Of a stretch of 46,492 nt of DNA, positions 16,230 to 24,394 are shown in pieces. The DNA lies in NCBI GenBank assembly GCA_020722705.1, contig DYKI01000019.1:1-46492 (forward strand). Direction: 5' to 3'. This DNA is from Chthonomonas calidirosea. Its GTDB lineage: Bacteria; Armatimonadota; Chthonomonadetes; Chthonomonadales; CAJBBX01. Positions within the stretch are counted from its first letter, which is position 1, and the number at the start of each line of letters is the position of its first letter. The notes under the pieces were generated by a model. It saw nothing but the letters and a program-made list of their open reading frames with translations. It did not search any database and was not told the origin of the DNA. The position numbers were made by a program, and so were the translations under genes.

Positions 16230-17119
16230 GCCTCCTCAGTGCATTGCTGATCATCGGACTCTGGCCGGGCGCCGGGCCTGCCATCGCTCAGTTGCGGCAG
16301 GCCCGGGCCGCGGCGCATGGACCGACAACCGTGCGCGACGCGAGGGGCGTTGCCATAACGCTGCGCCAACCTCCGGCTCGGATCGTCTCGCTTGCTCCGG
16401 CTGTGACGGAGATACTGTTCGCTGTCGGCGCAGGGCCAAACGTGGTTGGGGTCACGACGTACTGCGACTATCCCCCGCAGGCGCGTCGCATCGCCAAGGT
16501 CGGCGATCTGAACGTCAGCACCGAGAAGGTGCTGGCCCTGAAGCCCGACCTCATCATCGGCGACGTCGAGGCCAATCGGAAGTCCATCGCGGCTCTGGAG
16601 CGGCTCGCTCCCGTTCGGGGTCACATCTTCGTCATCGCCGGCAAGGACTTCCGCAATATCTTCGCCGCCGTCGAGGCTGTGGCGGCGATCACGGGGCATC
16701 GTACCGAGGGGGCTCGGGCGTTGGGCGCCATGAAGAGCACCCTGGCGCGCGTGAAGGCCCGTGTGGAGCGGACCAAGGTACGCCCGCGAACGGTGTTCAT
16801 CGTCCAAGCCGATCCGCTCTGGGTCGCCGCAGCCGGTACGTTCGTAGACGACCTGATCACCGCAGCAGGCGGGCAAAACCTCGGGCGTCATGCAGGCCGT
16901 GGGTACCGATCCTTCAGCCTCGAACGGCTGATCGCACTCGACCCCGACGTGATCGTATCGAGCGATACCACACTCGCTTCGCTGAGCCGGAAAGCCGGCT
17001 GGAGCAGCATGAATGCTGTTCGGCTCAAACGCGTCTATCGGCTGGGCTACGATGCCGTCCGTCCTGGCCCGCGGCTGGCGCAAGCCGTCGAGCATCTCCA
17101 CACACTGCTCCACCCGTAG
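16220..17119 (+). CDS. btuF: BtuF-like cobalamin-binding protein, exported
   Basis: A 299-residue binding protein with a signal peptide (MRLSLLSALLIIGLWPGAGP, cleavage near AIA-Q). The mature part carries the same pattern as the preceding protein: PARIVSLAPAVTEILFAVGA, GVTTYCDYPPQ, VGDLNVSTEKVLALKPDLII, DDLITAAGGQNLG and LIALDPDVIVSSD. This is the BtuF arrangement that delivers B12 to the BtuCD transporter. The ATG at 16220 lies inside the end of the previous gene, so the two are translated together. No BtuC permease or BtuD ATPase is encoded in the window; the operon appears to end here. No terminator is evident after 17119. Confidence 0.9.
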   Translation: MRLSLLSALLIIGLWPGAGPAIAQLRQARAAAHGPTTVRDARGVAITLRQPPARIVSLAPAVTEILFAVGAGPNVVGVTTYCDYPPQARRIAKVGDLNVSTEKVLALKPDLIIGDVEANRKSIAALERLAPVRGHIFVIAGKDFRNIFAAVEAVAAITGHRTEGARALGAMKSTLARVKARVERTKVRPRTVFIVQADPLWVAAAGTFVDDLITAAGGQNLGRHAGRGYRSFSLERLIALDPDVIVSSDTTLASLSRKAGWSSMNAVRLKRVYRLGYDAVRPGPRLAQAVEHLHTLLHP

Positions 17120-17242
17120 GATGCCGCGGCGCTCCGTCCTTGAATCCTCTGCGGGCGTGCAACGATCCGCGTGAGGGCGGGGCGTCTTCAGAACCGGCGA
17201 TACATCGGCACCGTACTCTGCCCTTCCGGCATGCCGCCCGCG

Positions 17243-17251
17243 TGCTACAAT
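17243..17251 (+). promoter_or_regulatory. Extended -10 promoter for the aldolase-dehydrogenase operon
   Basis: TGCTACAAT gives an extended -10 (TGn followed by TACAAT at 17246-17251), 37 bases before the class II aldolase start. A -35 at the expected place is poor, which is usual for extended -10 promoters. This is the most likely start of a transcript covering 17288-20578. Confidence 0.5.
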
Positions 17252-17287
17252 GGGTATCGGACACCCTCGCATCAAGGCAGGACACGC

Positions 17288-18064
17288 ATGTCTAGTATCA
17301 GCCCCATCCTGGAGCGGATCGTCGCTCTGTCGCATTGGCTAGCTGAGCCAAGTCGCGATCTGGCCATACTCGGTGAAGGCAACACATCCGCTCGAGTGGA
17401 CGCCTCCACCTTCTACGTAAAAGAGAGCGGCAAGAGCCTGCTCGAAGCCGACGCAACGAGCTTCGTGGAAGTGTCCACCGCGACCGTTCTGGCAGCGTTG
17501 GACGGCCCCGACCTCGACGACGCACAGATTCGGCAGGTTCTGTTGGACGCTCGCGTCGGCTGCACCGGTGAACGGCCTCGTCCTTCCGTGGAGACGTTCC
17601 TCCATGCCTATCTGCTCTCCCTGCCCGACATCGAGTACGTCGGACACACGCATCCAACGGCGGTGAATGCCATCCTCTGTTCTCGACATTCACGCGAGGC
17701 CGTCTCGGGCAGGCTGTTCCCGGATGAGATCGTTTGCTGCGGTCCGGCAGTCTGCTATGTGGAGTATACGGATCCCGGCATCCCTCTGGCCAAGCGGCTG
17801 CGTGCCGAGGTTGAGGCTTTCATCACCGCTCATAACATGGCTCCGCGCATCATCCTGATGGAGAACCACGGGCTCATAGCCACGGGCAAGACGCCGCGAG
17901 ACGTGGAGACTGCGACCGCTATGTACGTGAAGACTGCGCGCGTGATCCTCGGAGCGTATGCGCTCGGCGGACCACGTTTCCTGACGCCCGACAACGTCGC
18001 GCGCATCCATACGCGACCCGACGAATCGTACCGACAGAAACTGATTGCGGAACGGGGAAGCTGA
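17288..18064 (+). CDS. Class II aldolase/adducin-family protein
   Basis: A 258-residue member of the zinc-dependent class II aldolase/epimerase family (fuculose-1-phosphate aldolase, ribulose-5-phosphate epimerase and relatives). Visible features are GEGNTSARV near the N-terminus (phosphate-binding GN-S pattern), the zinc-ligand VGHTHPTAVNA segment and a third histidine in MENHGLIATG. The ATG follows AGGA at six bases. It lies directly before a SorE-like dehydrogenase and an SrlD-like dehydrogenase, so a role in cleaving a ketose phosphate made by those enzymes is likely. The exact sugar is not readable. Confidence 0.9.
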   Translation: MSSISPILERIVALSHWLAEPSRDLAILGEGNTSARVDASTFYVKESGKSLLEADATSFVEVSTATVLAALDGPDLDDAQIRQVLLDARVGCTGERPRPSVETFLHAYLLSLPDIEYVGHTHPTAVNAILCSRHSREAVSGRLFPDEIVCCGPAVCYVEYTDPGIPLAKRLRAEVEAFITAHNMAPRIILMENHGLIATGKTPRDVETATAMYVKTARVILGAYALGGPRFLTPDNVARIHTRPDESYRQKLIAERGS

Positions 18065-18080
18065 TCCGCAGGGGGTAAGA

Positions 18081-19790
18081 ATGAACGCTCTCGAACTGTA
18101 CAAATCCGGCAAAGGCCCGATTCCGGACCGAATGCTCAAGTGGCGTCTCTACGGCGAAGGATTGGACAACCTTAAGATCGAGGAAGTGCCGGTACCCGAG
18201 ATCGGGCCCGATGAGATACTCGTTCGGCAGGATGCCAACGGCCTGTGCTTCTCGGATACCAAAGTCATAGCCCTCGGCAACAACCACCCGCGAATGCAGG
18301 GGCGTGATCTTGCCAACGATCCGGCGACACTGGGGCACGAGGTTGCCATCACGGTCGTCAAGGTCGGCGAAAAGCGCCGCGAGCAGTTCGCTGTCGGCGA
18401 CCGCTTCATCGTCCAAGCCGATGTCTTCTACAAGGGCGTTTCGATGGCCTACGGCTACGCCATCTCCGGCGGCCTGGCTCCGTACAGCATCATCCCGACG
18501 CCCATGATTGACGGCGACGAAGGCTGCTACCTCCTGCCCGTGGACAAGCGTACGGGCTACGCCGAGACCGCCCTCGTAGAGCCCTGGGCCTGCGTGGTTG
18601 GCGCCTACAATCAGGCGCATCGCCCGGGCCCCGCTCCGGATGGCACAATGCTCATCCTGGCCGGTGCGGGTGCGGAAGGATTTCGCCTTGGTGGTGTAAC
18701 AGCAGGCGCCGCGCGCGTCTTGGTGATGGGATCGCACTCCACCGTCGTGGCTCAGCGAGTGGCAAATGCCACCGTCGCTCAGGGTGACGACGCAGGTGCG
18801 GCCGTCCAGACTCACATCGGCAACCGGAAGATTGACGACATTCTGGTCCTCGGCGACGTGTCGCCTGACCTCGTCGAAGCGGCGGCTGCCAGCCTTGCCG
18901 ACCGCGGGATCGTGGTGTTTGCCGGCGACAGCGACATGCCTCGGAAGCTCACGCTCGACATCGGGCGCATCCACTACAACTGGCACCATTACATCGGCAC
19001 CACATCCGACGATCCGCTCAGCGCCTACTCCGAGCCGCGTGGGGCCGATCTGAAGCCCGGCGGCATCGCCTGGTTCATCGGCGCCGGAGGACCAATGGGT
19101 CAGATGCACGTCCAGCGGGCGGTCATGCATCGCCATCCGCCTCGTGTCGTCGTGGGCACCGACATTGACGGCGAGCGGCTCGGGACGCTCGTCGAACGAC
19201 TGTCAGAAACGGCCAGGCAACGGGGCGTCGAGCTCATAGCGATCAACCCGCGCGAGATGAGCCCCGAAGCATTCGATGCGAAGCTTCGCGAGTTGACCAA
19301 CGGTAAGGGTTTCGACGACGTTGTCTCACTGGTACCGGTGCCGGCGTTGATCGAACACGCCACAGGCTTTCTGGCCGACCGCGCATGGTTCAACGTGTTC
19401 GCAGGCGTTGCCAGAGGGACGATGGCCCAGCTCAATGTCAACGACATACGACGCAGAGGCGTGCGGTTCATCGGCAGCAGCGGTTCATCCATTGCCGACA
19501 TGAAGCAGACACTGGCGATGGTGGAAAGCGGTGAGCTCTCGACCAACGCATCGCTTGCGGCAATCGGCGGGATGCGCACTGCACGCGAAGGGCTGGCAGG
19601 TGTTAAGGAAGGCAGGTTCCCGGGCAAGACGCTGATCTTCCCCCTTATTGATGACATGCCGTTGATGGCGCTGCCTGAGCTTCGGGCGACCTATCCCACG
19701 GTATACGCCAAGCTCGACGGCGGGAAGTTCTGGACGCGCGATGCCGAGGACGAACTCCTGAGGCTGACGATTGCGAGGGAAGGCGAATGA
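18081..19790 (+). CDS. SorE-like zinc-dependent dehydrogenase with tandem Rossmann domains
   Basis: A 569-residue medium-chain dehydrogenase; relatives such as L-sorbose-1-phosphate reductase are about 400 residues. The N-terminal catalytic domain has the zinc-site Cys (GLCFSDTK, Cys56), GHE (86-87) and VEPWACVVGAYN (Glu167). It is followed by two consecutive Rossmann-like units. The second (about 326-475) has an intact GAGGPMG motif; the first (about 186-315) has GAGAEGFRLGG and lacks the normal spacing. The two align in order: KIDDILVLGDV with GFDDVVSLVPV, ADRGIVVFAG with ADRAWFNVFAG, HYIGTTSDD with RFIGSSGSS. This points to an internal duplication with one degenerate copy. The ATG follows AGGGGG. 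It overlaps the next gene by 4 bases. Confidence 0.88.
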   Translation: MNALELYKSGKGPIPDRMLKWRLYGEGLDNLKIEEVPVPEIGPDEILVRQDANGLCFSDTKVIALGNNHPRMQGRDLANDPATLGHEVAITVVKVGEKRREQFAVGDRFIVQADVFYKGVSMAYGYAISGGLAPYSIIPTPMIDGDEGCYLLPVDKRTGYAETALVEPWACVVGAYNQAHRPGPAPDGTMLILAGAGAEGFRLGGVTAGAARVLVMGSHSTVVAQRVANATVAQGDDAGAAVQTHIGNRKIDDILVLGDVSPDLVEAAAASLADRGIVVFAGDSDMPRKLTLDIGRIHYNWHHYIGTTSDDPLSAYSEPRGADLKPGGIAWFIGAGGPMGQMHVQRAVMHRHPPRVVVGTDIDGERLGTLVERLSETARQRGVELIAINPREMSPEAFDAKLRELTNGKGFDDVVSLVPVPALIEHATGFLADRAWFNVFAGVARGTMAQLNVNDIRRRGVRFIGSSGSSIADMKQTLAMVESGELSTNASLAAIGGMRTAREGLAGVKEGRFPGKTLIFPLIDDMPLMALPELRATYPTVYAKLDGGKFWTRDAEDELLRLTIAREGE

Positions 19791-20578
19791 AGCGGCTCCA
19801 GGGCAAAGTCGGCATCGTTACGGGTGCCGCTCAAGGGCTGGGTGAGGCGATTGCCAAGCGTCTCGCAGCAGAGGGCTGCGTTGGCGTCACCGTTGCCGAC
19901 ATGAACTTCGAGAAGGCTCAGGCGACAGCCGAGGCGATCAAGGCGGAGTACGGCTGCAAAGCGCTGGCGACCCATACGAACGTCACGGACGAAGAGCAGA
20001 CAGCAGCGATGGTGGGGGCAACGCGCGACGCGTTCGGATCGGTGGACATCCTGATCGCCAATGCCGGAATCCTCATCGCGAAGGACGTCACCGAGTTCAC
20101 GGCAGCGGAGTGGCGCAAGGTCATCGAAGTGAACCTGATCGGCTATTTCCTGTCGGCACAGGCGGCCGCACGCGTTATGGTCGGGCAGAAGAGTGGGGTG
20201 ATCGTTCAGATCAACTCCAAATCCGGCAAAAAAGGCAGCTTCCGCAACAGCGCATACGCATCGTCCAAGTTCGGCGGCATCGGCCTGACGCAGTCGCTGG
20301 CGCTTGACCTTGCGCCCTTCGGCATTCGGGTCAATGCCGTGTGTCCGGGCAACCTTCTGGACGGCACGCTCTGGCAGGACAGCCTCTATGAGCAGTATGC
20401 CCGCACTCAGGGCCTGACCGTCGAGGAAGTCCGACGCAAGTACGAGTCCCAGGTGCCCCTCGGCCGCGGATGCACCTACGATGACGTCTGCAATGTGGTG
20501 GCGTTCCTGTGCTCCGATGAGTCCTCGTACATGACGGGACAGGCCATCAACGTTACAGGCGGCCAGGAGATGCGGTAG
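19787..20578 (+). CDS. SrlD-like short-chain dehydrogenase (sorbitol-6-phosphate dehydrogenase family)
   Basis: A 263-residue short-chain dehydrogenase. The NAD motif is VTGAAQGLGEAIA, followed by LIANAGI and the catalytic S (QINSKSGKKG) and Y-x3-K (SAYASSKFGG). The stretch QINSKSG, KFGGIGLTQSLALDLA, GNLL, VPLGRGC and YMTGQAINVTGGQ closely matches the pattern of sorbitol-6-phosphate 2-dehydrogenase (SrlD). It is coupled by an ATGA overlap to the SorE-like gene. Together the three genes could interconvert polyol and ketose phosphates and cleave one of them. Specificity for sorbitol itself is not established. Confidence 0.9.
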   Translation: MKRLQGKVGIVTGAAQGLGEAIAKRLAAEGCVGVTVADMNFEKAQATAEAIKAEYGCKALATHTNVTDEEQTAAMVGATRDAFGSVDILIANAGILIAKDVTEFTAAEWRKVIEVNLIGYFLSAQAAARVMVGQKSGVIVQINSKSGKKGSFRNSAYASSKFGGIGLTQSLALDLAPFGIRVNAVCPGNLLDGTLWQDSLYEQYARTQGLTVEEVRRKYESQVPLGRGCTYDDVCNVVAFLCSDESSYMTGQAINVTGGQEMR

Positions 20579-20597
20579 GCGCCGCGAGGCCATACCC

Positions 20598-22004
20598 ATG
20601 CCGAAAGCGCAGTCGCAGTTCGTCTGCGGACAGTGCGGCCACATCTCGCCTCGATGGCTCGGGCGATGTCCCGAATGCGGCGAATGGGGCGCCCTTGCCG
20701 AAGAGGTTGTGGCACGCGTGCGCAGTCGTCCGGCGGCGTCGCCTGTTCGATCTGCCGGCGTTCCGGCACCGGTCTCCGACGTGCCGGCGGACCCGGGCTC
20801 GCGCTTGGCGACGGGCATCGGTGAGATGGACCGTGTGCTGGGCGGCGGCCTCGTTGACGGCTCGGTGACGCTGATCGGCGGCGATCCGGGCATCGGCAAG
20901 TCCACGATCCTCGCGCAGGTCGCCCACCGCCTCGTGTCATCGGCGCCGGACGAAAAGACAGTCACGCTGTACGTCTCGGGCGAGGAGAGCCCGAGGCAAA
21001 TCCGCCTGCGGTGCGAACGCCTTGGCGCGGTATCCGACCGCCTCTTGGTCGTGGGCGAGACGGACGTAACCGCGATCCTGCAGCACATTGACGCTGTTGC
21101 GCCCGCTCTGGTCGTGGTCGATTCGATCCAGACCACCTTCGATCCGAATGTCGAGTCGGCTCCCGGCACGGTCAGTCAGGTTCGCAGCGTCGGCGCCGCT
21201 CTGGTGAACTACGCCAAGGCGGGCGGACCGCCGGTTTTCCTCATCGGGCATGTGACCAAGGAAGGTACGCTCGCTGGTCCCCGGGTGCTCGAGCACATGG
21301 TGGATACGGTTCTGTACTTCGAGGGTGACCGCCATCATTCGTATCGAGCGATCCGCGCTGTGAAGAACCGCTTCGGACCGACGGATGAGGTGGGCCTGTT
21401 CGAGATGCGGGACGATGGGCTGCACGAGGTGGCGAATCCATCGGCGGCGTTCCTTGCCGAGCGCACCCTGGGCTCGTCCGGCTCGGCGGTGACGGCCACC
21501 ATGGAGGGCACGAGGCCCATGCTCGTGGAAATCCAGGCGCTGGTGACGCGTTCGTTTCTGTCCAGTCCCCGCCGCGTCGTCAACGGCCTCGACTACAATC
21601 GAGCCGGCATGCTCCTTGCGGTGCTGGAGAAGCGCCTGGGACTGAGACTTGGCGAACACGACGTCTTTCTGAACGTGGCCGGGGGCATCAAGCTGATCGA
21701 GCCGGCTGCCGATCTGGCTGTCGCGATGGCCGTGGTGTCGAGCTACCGCGACGTGCCGCTCGACCCGATGGCGGTCTGGATCGGCGAAGTGGGACTCGGC
21801 GGAGAAGTGCGCTCAGTGGCCAACGTGGAGCGTCGCCTGCGTGAGGCGGCACGGATGGACTATCGGCGTGCCGTCACCCCGAGGACACCCGCCAGGGAGG
21901 CGATCCGGGCGGGCTCGATCGAAATCGTGCCTGTACGGACGGTCCGAGACGCCATACCGCACTCGCTCGACAACTCCGGAAGGGATCCGCACGACCATGC
22001 TTGA
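20598..22004 (+). CDS. radA: DNA repair protein RadA
   Basis: A 468-residue RecA-like ATPase that drives branch migration in recombinational repair. It has the N-terminal zinc finger (C10-x2-C13 ... C24-x2-C27), Walker A GGDPGIGKST with Lys101, the RadA-specific KNRFG motif (VKNRFGPTDEVGLFEM) and a C-terminal Lon-protease-like domain (FLNVAGGIKLIEPAADLAVA). Length is standard. It begins 20 bases after the dehydrogenase stop and overlaps nadC by 8 bases, so it starts or continues a housekeeping transcript. Confidence 0.97.
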   Translation: MPKAQSQFVCGQCGHISPRWLGRCPECGEWGALAEEVVARVRSRPAASPVRSAGVPAPVSDVPADPGSRLATGIGEMDRVLGGGLVDGSVTLIGGDPGIGKSTILAQVAHRLVSSAPDEKTVTLYVSGEESPRQIRLRCERLGAVSDRLLVVGETDVTAILQHIDAVAPALVVVDSIQTTFDPNVESAPGTVSQVRSVGAALVNYAKAGGPPVFLIGHVTKEGTLAGPRVLEHMVDTVLYFEGDRHHSYRAIRAVKNRFGPTDEVGLFEMRDDGLHEVANPSAAFLAERTLGSSGSAVTATMEGTRPMLVEIQALVTRSFLSSPRRVVNGLDYNRAGMLLAVLEKRLGLRLGEHDVFLNVAGGIKLIEPAADLAVAMAVVSSYRDVPLDPMAVWIGEVGLGGEVRSVANVERRLREAARMDYRRAVTPRTPAREAIRAGSIEIVPVRTVRDAIPHSLDNSGRDPHDHA

Positions 22005-22899
22005 GCTGCACACCGTCCCCGCATTCGACATACCGGCGCAGTACCTGTCCGATGTCGTTCGGAGGGCGCTGGCCGAGGATGCGCCTTGGGGAGATCTCAC
22101 GACGAACGCCGTAGCGTCTCCATCGGCCCGTGCCCGCGGGATCGTCGAAAGCGCGGCGGAAGGAATCCTTGCGGGCATGCCCGTCCTGGTCGAGGTGTTC
22201 GCCCAGCTCGATCCGGCGGTAGCCGTCCGAGCGCTTACGGCGGAAGGCTCCGCCATTCTGCCGGGAGAATCTCTGGCCATCATTGAGGGACCGGCCCGAC
22301 CTATCCTGACCGGGGAACGTGTCGCGCTGAACTTCCTCCAACGGCTGTCGGGCGTAGCCACGCTGACCAGCCGCTTCGTCAAAGCCATCGAAGGCACGGC
22401 AGCCACGATCGTGGATACGCGGAAGACGACCCCGGGTCTTCGCCAGCTTCAGCGCTATGCCGTGCGCGCCGGCGGAGGCCGCAATCACCGCATGTGCCTC
22501 TCCGACGCAGTAATGATCAAGGACAACCATATTGCCGTGGCGGGCGGCATCGGAGCGGCCATCGAACGTGCCCGCAAGGTCGTGCCGCACACCATGACGA
22601 TAACGGTAGAGTGTGAGACACTGGAACAGGTGTCCGAGGCTGTTGGAGCCGGGGCCGACATCGTGCTCCTTGACAACATGGACACCGAGACCCTGCGCCA
22701 GGCCGTTGCACTCATTGGTAAGCGGGCCATCGCCGAGGCGTCCGGAGGCATCGGACTCCACAACGTGGCCGACGTCGCGGCAACCGGGGTTGACCGCATC
22801 TCCATCGGCGCCCTTACCCACTCCGCCGCCGCCCTCGACATGCGCCTCGAACTCACGCTCAGCACCGTGGATTCACCCTCCCTGCCGGAGGACCCGTAG
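21997..22899 (+). CDS. nadC: Nicotinate-nucleotide pyrophosphorylase (quinolinate phosphoribosyltransferase)
   Basis: A 300-residue enzyme that converts quinolinate and PRPP to nicotinate mononucleotide in NAD synthesis. Clear signatures are EDAPWGDLTT, ERVALNFLQRLSGVAT, VDTRKTTPGLR, YAVRAGGGRNHRMCLSD, MIKDNH, VECETLEQV and LLDNM, with EASGGI near the end. The ATG at 21997 lies inside the end of radA (8-base overlap). nadA and nadB are not in the window. The birA gene follows after three bases. Confidence 0.96.
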   Translation: MLELHTVPAFDIPAQYLSDVVRRALAEDAPWGDLTTNAVASPSARARGIVESAAEGILAGMPVLVEVFAQLDPAVAVRALTAEGSAILPGESLAIIEGPARPILTGERVALNFLQRLSGVATLTSRFVKAIEGTAATIVDTRKTTPGLRQLQRYAVRAGGGRNHRMCLSDAVMIKDNHIAVAGGIGAAIERARKVVPHTMTITVECETLEQVSEAVGAGADIVLLDNMDTETLRQAVALIGKRAIAEASGGIGLHNVADVAATGVDRISIGALTHSAAALDMRLELTLSTVDSPSLPEDP

Positions 22900-22902
22900 G
22901 CG

Positions 22903-23679
22903 ATGAGCGGTCCGCGCATACGGGGCTTTGCCGACGGGACCTACCTGCTGGAGTACGACGAACTCGGATCAACGCAGGACGAGGCCATGGCACGCGCCAA
23001 AGCCGGAGAAGAGCGCTTGCTGGGCGTGCGCGCGGACTACCAGATATGCGGAAGAGGCCGCCGCGGATCCGACTGGTATGCTCCACGAGGCGAGTGCCTG
23101 CTCATCACGTACCTGGTGGCTGTTGCGGAAGTGGCCCGATCAACCCCGGCGCTGACCTCCATGTCGGCCGCCATTGCCGTCGCAGAGGGCATCGCACGCC
23201 TAACCGGCCTGGCCCCCCGGCTTCGATGGCCCAACGACGTTGTGCTCAAGGGACGCAAGGTGGCCGGCACGCTGGTCGAGCTGTCGCCTGTCCCCCTTCC
23301 GCACAGACCGACCAGGCATGTGGCCGCGATCGGGATCGGAGTGAATGTCAACGTCGCGGTCTGGCCGGAAACGCTCGCATCTACAGCCATCTCGCTCCGT
23401 CAGGCTTCAGGACGGATGTGGCCGATCGAGAACGTCGAGAGCTCTGTCAGAGCGGCCTTGACAGGCGTCCAAAGGCGCGTTGCCGGACCTGATCGAGGAT
23501 GGGTACTGCGCGCCTGGAACGAGCGCGACGCGACAGTCGGCGGACGGTATCTGACCTACAGCGGCAAGAAGCCTGTGGCCGGAACCGCGGTCACCATCAC
23601 CGATAAGGGCGAGCTGGTGCTGCGCACCGATAGAGGCGAGGAGCTGGTCGTGACCTCCGCGCGGCACGTCGTCATATGA
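22903..23679 (+). CDS. birA: Biotin--[acetyl-CoA-carboxylase] ligase, class I (no DNA-binding domain)
   Basis: A 258-residue biotin protein ligase. It carries the LGSTQDEAMA segment, the biotinyl-AMP loop GRGRRGSDW, RWPNDVVLKGRKVAGTLVE and a C-terminal SH3-like end (GELVLRTDRGEELVV). It attaches biotin to the carboxyl carrier protein. The N-terminal helix-turn-helix of E. coli BirA is missing, so it is an enzyme only and not a biotin repressor. It is the last gene of the plus-strand radA-nadC-birA run and converges with rdgB across a 76-base gap with no strong terminator. Confidence 0.95.
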   Translation: MSGPRIRGFADGTYLLEYDELGSTQDEAMARAKAGEERLLGVRADYQICGRGRRGSDWYAPRGECLLITYLVAVAEVARSTPALTSMSAAIAVAEGIARLTGLAPRLRWPNDVVLKGRKVAGTLVELSPVPLPHRPTRHVAAIGIGVNVNVAVWPETLASTAISLRQASGRMWPIENVESSVRAALTGVQRRVAGPDRGWVLRAWNERDATVGGRYLTYSGKKPVAGTAVTITDKGELVLRTDRGEELVVTSARHVVI

Positions 23680-23755
23680 CCTTCACACTCAGGAGTGCGA
23701 GCGTCAGGCCAGGACGCCTGGACAGCCACGAGACTTCATGAACGCCCTCTGGCGC

Positions 23756-24394
23756 CTAGGCGTGGACCCCGAGAATGCGCTCCAGTCTGGCACGGGCACA
23801 GGCCAGGGCCTGTCCGCGATGGCTGATCCGATGCTTCTCATCCGGTGGCAGTTCCGCCATGTGCCGGCCAAGCTTGGGCACGAAGAAGATCGGGTCGTAT
23901 CCGAATCCGTACGATCCCTTCATCTCCCGCGCGATGACCCCTTCGCAGATGCCCCGGCACAGGTGAACGCCGCCACCGGGAACTGCGATGGCTACCGCCG
24001 CCCGAAACCGACATGTGCGATCGGGATCCTGGACATTCGCGAGCATCGCCAGAATGCGCTGCATCTTCTCGGGGAACGTGGTCTCTTCCCCAAGGAACCG
24101 CCTCGATCGTAGCCCGGGCTCGCCTCCGAGAGCATCAATCTCCAGTCCGGCATCGTCTGCTATCGAGATCAGTCCGGTCGCCTGCATGCCGGCAACGGCC
24201 TTGATCTCGGCGTTCTCCTCGTATGTTGCGCCCGTCTCCTCCACATCCGGCCCTGCATCGGGATAGTCAGCCAGGCTCACCAGCGCCCATCGCGGATCGG
24301 CCAGCAACGCGGCCATTTCCTTGAGCTTCTTGCCGTTGCGCGTCGCAATGAGGATGCGCGGCATATCCGCGCCGGAATCGGGCGGCCGACTCAC
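23756..24394 (-). CDS. rdgB: XTP/dITP diphosphatase (RdgB/HAM1)
   Basis: A 212-residue nucleotide-pool sanitising enzyme that hydrolyses non-canonical purine triphosphates. Visible are ILIATRNGKKLKEM at the N-terminus, ETGATYEENAEIKA, ADDAGLEIDALGGEPGLRSRRF and GSYGFGYDPIFFVP. The start used is a GTG at 24394 that overlaps the stop of the DUF1844 gene (GTGA) and has an AGGCAGGCAG stretch just upstream. An ATG at 24364 is the alternative, ten codons in and closer to the usual N-terminus. Either way the active-site region is complete. Confidence 0.94.
   Translation of the reverse strand: MSRPPDSGADMPRILIATRNGKKLKEMAALLADPRWALVSLADYPDAGPDVEETGATYEENAEIKAVAGMQATGLISIADDAGLEIDALGGEPGLRSRRFLGEETTFPEKMQRILAMLANVQDPDRTCRFRAAVAIAVPGGGVHLCRGICEGVIAREMKGSYGFGYDPIFFVPKLGRHMAELPPDEKHRISHRGQALACARARLERILGVHA

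Noticed and set aside
17919-19136. Long open frame on the minus strand opposite the SorE-like gene
   Set aside because: Antisense to a well-supported dehydrogenase with motifs; no ribosome site or recognisable domain.
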